Assembly (NCBI GenBank): GCA_030624945.1
Contig: JAUXJB010000021.1
Coordinates: forward strand, 1 to 12,841
Source: Deltaproteobacteria bacterium
GTDB taxonomy: Bacteria; Myxococcota_A; UBA9160; SZUA-336
Length of the DNA: 12,841 nt
Direction: 5' to 3'
Shown: one piece after another, positions 7,367-12,841 of the stretch
How positions within the stretch are numbered: position 1 is the stretch's first letter
How the letters are laid out: each line of letters opens with the position of its first letter
Position numbers and translations under genes: made by a program
Notes under the pieces: generated by a model
Told to the model about the DNA's origin: nothing
Seen by the model: the letters and a program-made list of their open reading frames with translations, nothing else
The model's database searches: none

Positions 7367-8088
7367 CGGCCACCCTTCACGCCCGCGACCTGTGCAAGGT
7401 CTACGGGCAGAAGCAGGCCGTACGGGACCTCCGCCTCGCAGTTGCCGCTGGCGAGATAGTGGGCCTGCTGGGCCCCAACGGCGCCGGAAAGACCACGACG
7501 TTCGACATGATGGTCGGCAGGGTGCGTCCTACCTCTGGTTGCGTGTTCCTGGGTGATGAGGAAATCACCGATCTGCCGATGTACCAGAGGGCTCGGAAAG
7601 GGATTACCTACCTGCCGCAGGAGCCTTCGATCTTTCGGAAGCTCAACGTAGAGGAGAACATCCTGGCCATTCTGGAGACGCTTCCCATATCTCGGCGCAA
7701 GCGGCGGGAGCGCCTCGATAGTCTCCTGGGAGAGCTCGAGCTTCTGGACAAGCGCAAACAGAAGGGCGTGACGCTCTCGGGCGGCGAGCGGCGGCGCGTG
7801 GAGATCACGCGGGCTCTCGTGCTCGATCCGCGCTTCATGTTGCTCGACGAGCCCTTCTCGGGCATCGACCCGATCGCCGTGATCGATATCCAGAAGATGA
7901 TCGCTCAGCTGCGCGAACGGGGCATCGGCATCGTCATCACGGACCACAACGTGCGCGACACCCTCTCGATCTGCGATCGCGCCTACATCATCAAGGACGG
8001 GCGCATCATCCGCGAGGGAACGCCGTCCGAGATAACCGGGGATCCCATGGTGCGTGAGATCTACCTCGGGCAAGACTTCAGGCTGTAG
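7363..8088 (+). CDS. lptB: LPS export ABC transporter ATP-binding protein LptB
   Basis: LptB is the cytosolic ATPase that, with LptF and LptG, extracts LPS from the inner membrane. All ABC motifs are intact in the 241-aa product: Walker A GPNGAGKT (37-44), Q-loop Q86 (LPQEPSIF), signature LSGGE (138-142), Walker B with D162 and E163 ([13 protein letters not shown]), and switch H195 (TDHNV). The [17 protein letters not shown] stretch and the DHNVRDTL segment match LptB over other ABC ATPases. The ATG at 7363 overlaps the lptA stop and begins [10 protein letters not shown], the usual length for the family; the same frame is open further upstream inside lptA. lptF and lptG are not in the window, which is normal because they usually lie elsewhere. 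Confidence 0.96.
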   Translation: MTATLHARDLCKVYGQKQAVRDLRLAVAAGEIVGLLGPNGAGKTTTFDMMVGRVRPTSGCVFLGDEEITDLPMYQRARKGITYLPQEPSIFRKLNVEENILAILETLPISRRKRRERLDSLLGELELLDKRKQKGVTLSGGERRRVEITRALVLDPRFMLLDEPFSGIDPIAVIDIQKMIAQLRERGIGIVITDHNVRDTLSICDRAYIIKDGRIIREGTPSEITGDPMVREIYLGQDFRL

Positions 8089-8095
8089 GTAGGCG

Positions 8096-9577
8096 ATGGC
8101 ACTCTCTCTCGAGCTCAAGCTCAATCTCAGGCTGACCCAGCAGCTCGTGATGACTCCCCAGCTGCAGCAGGCGATCAAGCTGTTGCAGCTCTCGCGCCTC
8201 GAGCTCCAGAACACCATCCAGCAGGAGCTGGTCGAGAATCCGATCCTGGAGGAGGCGGCGGAAGACGACGCCGGCGAGTCCGAGGAGTCAGCCGGCCGTG
8301 AGGAGGCCCCTTCGGAGGAGAGCGAGGAGGCAGCTGCGGTCGCTGCGGAGGCGCAGACCAGCGAGCCATCGACAGACGAGCTCGTGAGCGACGTGGACTG
8401 GGAGAACTACATGGAGTCCCGACCGCTGACGAGCCGCGCGCAGGGACCCGACGACCGAGCGCCACTCGAGGCAAACCTCACTCCCAGCGTCTCGCTCTCC
8501 GACCACCTGCTCTGGCAGCTCGGTCTCTCGGATCTCTCCGACCTGGAACGCGAGATCGGGATGCTGATCATCGGGAACCTGAACGAGGACGGGTACCTCC
8601 AGGAGAAGGTCGATGCCATCGCCGAGCAGGCGCCGGCAGAGGTGGCGCACGTGGAGGCCATCAGGCGCAAGCTCCAGGAGTTCGATCCCGTCGGTGTCGC
8701 CTCCCTCGACCTCTCCGACTGCCTGCTCGTTCAGATGCGGGTGCTGGGCGTCGACCATCCTCTGGCTACGAAGATCGTGCGGGAGCATCTCGATCTGCTG
8801 CAGCGCAAGGACTACCGCGGAATCGCCCGCGTCGAGGACGTCAGCATCGAAGAGGTCGCGCAGGCCGCGAGGCTGATAGGTAGCTTCGAGCCGCGTCCCG
8901 GCAGGCAATTCGTCGATGAAGAAGTCATCGCGGGGCTCAAAGAGCTGATCTACATCACACCGGACATCTACATACAGAAAGTCGGCGACGAGTACCACGT
9001 CGTTCTCAACGAGGACGGTCTCCCCAGGCTGAAGGTGAGCAACGCCTATCGCTCGGTTCTTCGGGGGATCGACCAGAGCAAGGAGACCAAGGAGTACGTA
9101 CGCGAGAAGCTTCGCGCGGCCCAGTGGCTGATCAAGTCGATTCACCAGCGCCAACGCACGATCTCCAAGGTGATGGAATCGATCCTGCGCTTTCAGCGAC
9201 CCTTCTTCGACCGCGGTCCCGAGTACCTGCGTCCCTTGAACCTGCGCGACGTGGCCGACGACATCGAAATGCACGAGTCCACCGTGAGCCGAGTCACCAC
9301 AAACAAGTATGTCCAGACGCCACACGGGGTGTTCGAGCTCAAGTTCTTCTTCAACGCGAGCATCCGCACGTCGGACGGTGACGGTATCGCGTCGGAGAGC
9401 GTGAAAGAGAAAATTGCCAAGATCATCAAGGCGGAGGATCCGCACATGCCGCTATCGGACCAGAAGATCGCGGAAGTGCTGAAGGAATCCGGCATCCATA
9501 TCGCGCGCCGGACCGTGACGAAATACCGTGAAGCGCTGCGAATCTTGGCTTCGACAAGGCGGAAACAGATCGACTAG
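8096..9577 (+). CDS. rpoN: RNA polymerase sigma-54 factor
   Basis: RpoN directs RNA polymerase to -24/-12 promoters and needs AAA+ activators to open them. The 493-aa product shows the three classic regions. Region I is Gln/Leu-rich (LRLTQQLVMTPQLQQAIKLL, about 11-30). Region II is acidic (about 50-105, rich in Glu, Ala and Ser). The core-binding and DNA-binding region III has the helix-turn-helix near 383-402 (LRDVADDIEMHESTVSRVT) and the RpoN box ARRTVTKYRE at 470-479. Length is normal. The ATG at 8096 has a short AGG-type ribosome site and follows the lptB stop by only 7 nt, so it is probably co-transcribed with the LPS genes, as in many Gram-negative bacteria. hpf, often the next gene, is absent. 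Confidence 0.97.
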   Translation: MALSLELKLNLRLTQQLVMTPQLQQAIKLLQLSRLELQNTIQQELVENPILEEAAEDDAGESEESAGREEAPSEESEEAAAVAAEAQTSEPSTDELVSDVDWENYMESRPLTSRAQGPDDRAPLEANLTPSVSLSDHLLWQLGLSDLSDLEREIGMLIIGNLNEDGYLQEKVDAIAEQAPAEVAHVEAIRRKLQEFDPVGVASLDLSDCLLVQMRVLGVDHPLATKIVREHLDLLQRKDYRGIARVEDVSIEEVAQAARLIGSFEPRPGRQFVDEEVIAGLKELIYITPDIYIQKVGDEYHVVLNEDGLPRLKVSNAYRSVLRGIDQSKETKEYVREKLRAAQWLIKSIHQRQRTISKVMESILRFQRPFFDRGPEYLRPLNLRDVADDIEMHESTVSRVTTNKYVQTPHGVFELKFFFNASIRTSDGDGIASESVKEKIAKIIKAEDPHMPLSDQKIAEVLKESGIHIARRTVTKYREALRILASTRRKQID

Positions 9578-9609
9578 ACTGGCTGGCCTTGCGTTGGCCC
9601 GGGAGTCCC

Positions 9610-10071
9610 ATGAAGCTCACAGATATTCTCGTGCGTGATGCTTGCCTCCCCGATATGAAGGCACGCACGAAAAAGGAAGCGTTGCGCGAGCTCTCCGACG
9701 CGCTTGCGGGCGCCGTGGAGGGCTTCGACGGAGGCGCGTTGCTCAACATGCTGCTCGAGCGCGAGCAGCTCGGCACCACCGCCATGGGCGACGGCATTGC
9801 GATCCCGCACGCGCGCATGGAATCCCTGGATCGACTGCTGGCGAGCTTCGGGCGCAGCCGGCAAGGTATCGACTTCGACTCCATTGATGGGAAGCGAACA
9901 CATCTGTTCTTCGTGCTCGTCGCACCGGGCAAGGAAGGCAGTGCACACCTTCTGACGCTGGCGCACATCTCGCGCATGATGGCCACAGATGATTTCCGGG
10001 CGCGACTTCTCGACCTCGAGACCACGGAAGACCTGTTCCGGGCCTTCGAGGAGGAGGAGTCGAAGAAGTAG
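9610..10071 (+). CDS. ptsN: PTS IIA-Ntr family protein (nitrogen-regulatory EIIA)
   Basis: EIIA-Ntr is a phospho-carrier that regulates rather than transports; in well-studied species it affects potassium uptake, nitrogen and carbon responses. The 153-aa product is the standard length for the fold. The phosphorylation site is H67 in GDGIAIPHARM. Before it is the conserved LLEREQLGTTAMG stretch, and after it the core FFVLVAPGKEGSAHLLTLAHISRMM. The start is the ATG at 9610, preceded by GGGAG about 4 nt upstream; an in-frame TTG at 9589 is possible but gives a non-conserved leader. It lies 32 nt after rpoN and 46 nt before hprK, presumably one transcript. Confidence 0.94.
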   Translation: MKLTDILVRDACLPDMKARTKKEALRELSDALAGAVEGFDGGALLNMLLEREQLGTTAMGDGIAIPHARMESLDRLLASFGRSRQGIDFDSIDGKRTHLFFVLVAPGKEGSAHLLTLAHISRMMATDDFRARLLDLETTEDLFRAFEEEESKK

Positions 10072-10117
10072 CCGGTGTTCTGCCCCGACAATACATGCTG
10101 GGGGAATGGAGCACTCG

Positions 10118-10660
10118 ATGATCGAGGCGGACTCATCCGCTGAACGCATTCACGGCAGCCTGGTCGACGTGGGCGGCGTCGGGGTCCTGCTGCTCGGGAG
10201 GAGCGGCATCGGCAAGAGCGAGGCGGCGCTCGAGCTCGTGATGCGAGGCCACCGCCTCGTGGCCGACGACGTCGTGCTGATCGCCGAAGAAGATGGCACT
10301 CCCGTCGGCAGGAGTCATCAGCTAGTGCGCCACTACCTCGAGCTGCGCGGGATCGGAATCGTCCACGTACCGAGCCTGTTCGGCGAAGCCGCCGTTGCGG
10401 AGCGGGCGCCGATCGATCTGGTCGTTCAGCTCACCGGCTGGAGTGAGGGCGAGGTCGACCGCGTGGGGCTCGAGCGCCGGAAGCGCAGCATCGCAGGTCG
10501 CGAGATCGCGTGCCTGATGCTGCCCGTCGCGCCCGGCCGGAATATCGCCTCGCTCGTCGAGGTCGCGGCGCGCGACCACGCGCTGCGGCAGTCTGGCCGC
10601 AGCGGGGCGGCGGAGCTCGATGCCCGCGTGCGGGAGATGCTGAAACAGAGCGGAACCTGA
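10118..10660 (+). CDS. hprK: HPr kinase/phosphorylase, catalytic core only
   Basis: HprK phosphorylates HPr on a serine and can reverse the reaction. The 180-aa product covers only the C-terminal catalytic domain: the IHGSLVD motif with H12, Walker A GRSGIGKS (27-34), D50-D51 in RLVADD, and the HPrK signature LELRGIGIVHVPSLFG (74-89). Bacillus-type HprK is about 310 aa with an N-terminal domain of some 130 residues; only 46 nt separate this start from the ptsN stop, so that domain is not encoded here. Alphaproteobacterial HprK is also core-only. The ATG at 10118 has GGAG 6 nt upstream; an ATG at 10106 would add four residues (MEHS) but its G-run directly abuts the start. Its target serine is present in the HPr encoded downstream. 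Confidence 0.92.
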   Translation: MIEADSSAERIHGSLVDVGGVGVLLLGRSGIGKSEAALELVMRGHRLVADDVVLIAEEDGTPVGRSHQLVRHYLELRGIGIVHVPSLFGEAAVAERAPIDLVVQLTGWSEGEVDRVGLERRKRSIAGREIACLMLPVAPGRNIASLVEVAARDHALRQSGRSGAAELDARVREMLKQSGT

Positions 10661-10679
10661 CGGGAGGTGTTCTTTTTGG

Positions 10680-10691
10680 CCATAGCTATGG
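10680..10691. repeat. perfect 12-bp palindrome overlapping the -24 element
   Basis: CCATAGCTATGG is perfectly self-complementary and is AT-richer than its surroundings. It starts 19 nt after the hprK stop, and its last two G residues are the GG of the candidate sigma-54 -24 element. It could be an operator; no matching second copy was noticed nearby. Confidence 0.4.
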
Positions 10692-10704
10692 ACCGTCCCT
10701 TGCG
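10689..10704 (+). promoter_or_regulatory. candidate sigma-54 (-24/-12) promoter for the EIIA-Man/HPr/EI genes
   Basis: TGGACCG-TCCC-TTGC (10689-10703) matches the consensus TGGCACG-N4-TTGC at 9 of 11 fixed positions, with the required GG (10690-10691) and GC (10702-10703) exactly 10 nt apart. Transcription would start near 10715, leaving a leader of about 53 nt before the GTG of the EIIA-Man gene, with its GGAGGGG ribosome site. It sits in the only sizeable gap of the PTS region and downstream of rpoN itself. An activator site would have to lie within hprK or close by; none was identified. Confidence 0.5.
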
Positions 10705-10767
10705 AGAACGTAGAATCCAGGTCGGGGCGACCCATCAAGATCGGGATGGAGTGCGGAGGGGCGGACT

Positions 10768-11193
10768 GTGATCGGCGTTGTGATCGTCACCCACTATCGA
10801 CTGGCTGAGGAATTCCTGCGAGCACTGGAGCTGATCGTCGGCAAGCTGGAACACGTGCGGGCCATCGGCCTGGACCCCACGACGGGCAGCCCCGAGGAGA
10901 TGCGCCAGCGCATCGAGAAGGCCATCGGCGAGGTCGAGAGTGGGCAGGGCGTGCTCGTGATGGTGGACATGTTCGGAGGCACGCCGTCGAATCTGTCCTT
11001 GGCGTTCCTCGAGGAAGGGCAGGTCGAAGTCGTCACGGGACTCAACCTCCCGATGCTGGTCAAAGCCGCCTGCCAGAAGGAGGACTTGCCGCTTCACGAG
11101 CTCGCCGAGCTGGCGCAGGAGTATGGGCGGCGCAACATCTCGGTCGCGACCGACATCCTCGCGGGTCGAGAGAAGGCCGGAGACGGTTCGTGA
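10768..11193 (+). CDS. PTS mannose-type EIIA protein
   Basis: A 141-aa single-domain EIIA of the mannose (fructose-specific) PTS family, cytosolic, taking phosphate from phospho-HPr. The phosphorylation site is H9 in VVIVTHYRLAEEF, and the second family motif MVDMFGGTPSN (65-75, D67) is intact. The protein starts with a GTG at 10768, with GGAGGGG about 7 nt upstream. The usual E. coli ManX is a fused EIIAB; here there is no EIIB domain and no EIIB, EIIC or EIID gene in the window, so a regulatory role is more likely than sugar transport, unless those genes follow Enzyme I. The stop overlaps the HPr start as GTGA. Confidence 0.9.
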   Translation: MIGVVIVTHYRLAEEFLRALELIVGKLEHVRAIGLDPTTGSPEEMRQRIEKAIGEVESGQGVLVMVDMFGGTPSNLSLAFLEEGQVEVVTGLNLPMLVKAACQKEDLPLHELAELAQEYGRRNISVATDILAGREKAGDGS

Positions 11194-11465
11194 GCCGAGC
11201 CGAGGCGGACTGCAGCATCCAGAACGAGCTCGGTCTGCACCTGCGCGCCGCGGCAACCTTCGTAAAGGTCGCCGAGCGCTTCTCGAGCGACGTGTCGGTC
11301 AGTCGCGGCGACATTTCGGCGAATGGCAAGAGCATCATCGCGCTCGTCACGCTCGCGGCGCCCGCGGGGACCAAGATCCATATCGTCGTCGAGGGGGACG
11401 ATGCCGAGGAGGCGATCGAGGCTCTGGTCGCACTGGTCGACGACCGCTTCGGAGAAGACTCTTGA
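11190..11465 (+). CDS. ptsH: phosphocarrier protein HPr
   Basis: HPr carries phosphate from Enzyme I to the EIIA proteins. The 91-aa product has the active-site histidine H17 in NELGLHLRAAATF and the regulatory serine S48 in NGKSIIALVTLA, equivalent to Ser46, the HprK target; the kinase encoded nearby therefore has a plausible substrate. Two residues next to the active histidine are unusual: Leu where Ala, Ser or Thr is normal, and Ala in place of the frequent Pro (HLRA instead of HARP). The start is a GTG at 11190 overlapping the EIIA-Man stop, and its own stop overlaps the TTG of ptsI, so the three proteins are probably made in a coupled way. Confidence 0.93.
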   Translation: MSRAEADCSIQNELGLHLRAAATFVKVAERFSSDVSVSRGDISANGKSIIALVTLAAPAGTKIHIVVEGDDAEEAIEALVALVDDRFGEDS

Positions 11466-12841
11466 GCGAAAGGCCGAGCGAGCTGCGGGGACTCCCCGCG
11501 TCTCCGGGGATCGCCATCGGGCCCGCCTACGTGCTGCGCCGCGAAAGGCTCGTCATCCCGGAGCGCTACATCGCTCGGGAAGAGGTGGAGGGCGAGATCG
11601 AGCGGCTCCATCGAGCTTTTGCCGAGACGCGCGAGACGCTCGACGGGATCCGCGAGGGCCTGGAGCCTACCGGTCTCGTCGGGAGCATCTTCCAGGCGCA
11701 GTTCCTGTTCCTCGAGGACCCGACGCTGATCGACAATGCCGTAAACAATATCCGGGACAACCTGCTGAACGCGGAGTGGGCACTGCAGCGCGAACGCCGT
11801 CGTCTGCAGCGGATGTTCGAGGCCATCCCCGATCCTTACATTCGAGAGCGCGGGCGCGACGTCGGGTTCGTCGTGCGGCGGGTCCTTCAGGCGTTGATGG
11901 GTCGCGAGCCCGAGGGTCTGGGCAACGCACCCTCTGGTGTCATCGTCGTTGCCGAAGACCTCTCGCCGGGCGAGGTCGCGCAGGTCACTCGGGACACCGT
12001 CGCTGGACTCGTCACGGAAGGGGGCTCGCGCACCTCGCACGTGACGATCATGGCCCGGACCCTCGAGATTCCCGCCGTCGTCGGTGTGGCGGAGCCGCTC
12101 GTGTCGGAGCTCAGCGATGGGATGACGCTGATCCTCGACGGCCGCAATGGCCGGATCCTCATCGACCCCGCTCCCGAGATCGTGGCGGAGTATCAGAAGC
12201 AGCTCTCCGACTATCAGGTCCTCACGCGGGATCTCCTGCGCTACGTCGACCTGCCGGCCGAAACGCGAGACGGCATGCGCGTGCGCATGATGGCGAACGT
12301 CGACCAGATCAGCGAGATCCCCGACGCGTTGCGCTACGGGGCCGAGGGGATCGGCCTCTACCGCACCGAGTTCCTGTTCATGAACCGCCACGACCTCCCT
12401 TCCGAGGAGGAACAGTTCCAGGCCTACCGGGGGATCCTGGAGGCAATCGCGCCGCGCGCGGCTGTGGTCCGGACGCTCGACCTGGGGGGCGAGAAGGTGA
12501 TCACCGGTCTCGACCTCACGGCCGAGCCCAATCCCGCCCTCGGTCTGCGTGGCGTGCGCATGTCGTTCGGCCGACCGGAAATCTTCCGGACGCAGCTTCG
12601 AGCGCTGCTCCGGGCCAGCCATTACGGCAGCCTGAAAGTTCTGCTCCCCATGGTCTCGAACCTCGTCGAGGTGGACTTCGCGCGTCGCATCTTCGGGGAG
12701 GTCGCCGAAGAGCTCGAGTCCGAAGGGGTCGAGATCGAGAAGAAGGTACCGCTGGGCATCATGGTCGAGACCCCGGCCGCGGCGATGATCGCGGATCTCA
12801 TCGCCCCCAAGGCGGATTTCCTGTCGATCGGTACGAACGAT
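11462..12841 (+). CDS. ptsI: PTS Enzyme I (PEP-protein phosphotransferase), partial, cut by right edge
   Basis: Enzyme I takes phosphate from PEP and passes it to HPr. The frame is open for 460 codons from a TTG at 11462 that overlaps the HPr stop (TTGA). It begins SERPSELRGLPASPGIAIGPAY, the normal EI N-terminus, with no GAF domain, so it is PtsI-like and not EI-Ntr (PtsP). The phosphorylated histidine is H193 in GSRTSHVTIMAR, followed by LEIPAVVG. The PEP-binding barrel shows LYRTEFLFMNR, RTLDLGGEK, NPALGLRGVRMSF, IMVETPAA (E436) and SIGTND ending at the edge (D460). Two positions around H193 differ from the usual GGRTSHT. The catalytic cysteine (about position 507) lies beyond the window. 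Another start cannot be excluded but none has better spacing. Confidence 0.94.
   Translation, partial: MSERPSELRGLPASPGIAIGPAYVLRRERLVIPERYIAREEVEGEIERLHRAFAETRETLDGIREGLEPTGLVGSIFQAQFLFLEDPTLIDNAVNNIRDNLLNAEWALQRERRRLQRMFEAIPDPYIRERGRDVGFVVRRVLQALMGREPEGLGNAPSGVIVVAEDLSPGEVAQVTRDTVAGLVTEGGSRTSHVTIMARTLEIPAVVGVAEPLVSELSDGMTLILDGRNGRILIDPAPEIVAEYQKQLSDYQVLTRDLLRYVDLPAETRDGMRVRMMANVDQISEIPDALRYGAEGIGLYRTEFLFMNRHDLPSEEEQFQAYRGILEAIAPRAAVVRTLDLGGEKVITGLDLTAEPNPALGLRGVRMSFGRPEIFRTQLRALLRASHYGSLKVLLPMVSNLVEVDFARRIFGEVAEELESEGVEIEKKVPLGIMVETPAAAMIADLIAPKADFLSIGTND

Noticed and set aside
8288..9445. 385-codon open frame antisense to rpoN
   Set aside because: RpoN is complete on the plus strand; long antisense frames are common in GC-rich DNA.
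9584..9598. Second sigma-54-like match (TGGC...GGC) before ptsN
   Set aside because: GG and GC spacing is right, but the inner consensus is poor and the start of transcription would fall on the ATG at 9610, leaving no ribosome site.
10671..10676. T-run after hprK as an intrinsic terminator
   Set aside because: No stem precedes the T-run; the palindrome lies after it, the wrong order for a plus-strand terminator.
11060..12622. 520-codon open frame antisense to HPr and Enzyme I
   Set aside because: The plus strand encodes recognisable HPr and EI throughout; the antisense translation has no known motif.

Overview
The window is GC-rich bacterial chromosome with GC-rich third codon positions, Shine-Dalgarno-led genes and several GTG or TTG starts. 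I see no phage, insertion sequence, CRISPR array, tRNA or rRNA. The best guide to the organism is the right half. There, lipopolysaccharide-export genes (lptC-lptA-lptB) run straight into rpoN and then a PTS set: EIIA-Ntr, HPr kinase, a mannose-type EIIA, HPr and Enzyme I. This order is typical of Gram-negative deltaproteobacterial-type lineages (Desulfobacterota, Myxococcota, Binatota and relatives). I cannot place it more precisely.

Left part (1-5868), mostly small separate units. A membrane-protein gene runs off the left edge on the minus strand. A 134-aa orphan on the minus strand is divergent from nudC (NADH pyrophosphatase / RNA deNADding Nudix enzyme). nudC converges on a two-gene minus-strand operon: a YbdG-type mechanosensitive channel and, overlapping it by 4 nt, a small CoA-binding protein. 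Divergent from the channel, with 46 nt between the starts, is a PilZ-domain protein with a receiver-like N-terminus. A secreted metallo-beta-lactamase-fold hydrolase converges on the PilZ gene and is divergent from greB (transcript cleavage factor). The greB leader carries a strong hairpin that includes its putative ribosome binding site.

Right part (5908-12841), all plus strand. A 91-aa exported protein of unknown role is followed by the lpt genes. lptC has a lipobox rather than the usual plain membrane anchor. lptC, lptA and lptB are joined by ATGA overlaps, and rpoN begins 7 nt after lptB. ptsN and hprK follow. HprK is only the catalytic core, with no N-terminal domain. The hpf and rapZ genes that often sit in this cluster are absent. 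After a 107-nt gap come three tightly overlapping genes for EIIA-Man, HPr and EI; EI is cut by the right edge.

How they work together: LptB powers LPS extraction with LptC and LptA carrying it across the periplasm. EI passes phosphate from PEP to HPr and then to the EIIA proteins. HprK can phosphorylate HPr at its conserved serine. No EIIB or EIIC permease component is visible, so this stretch looks like a regulatory PTS. The 107-nt gap contains a good match to the -24/-12 sigma-54 promoter consensus, so RpoN, encoded just upstream, may drive the PTS genes. Most of the window is conserved core biology. The points worth follow-up are that promoter, the short HprK, the unusual phospho-His neighbourhoods in HPr and EI, the greB leader hairpin and the lipoprotein LptC.
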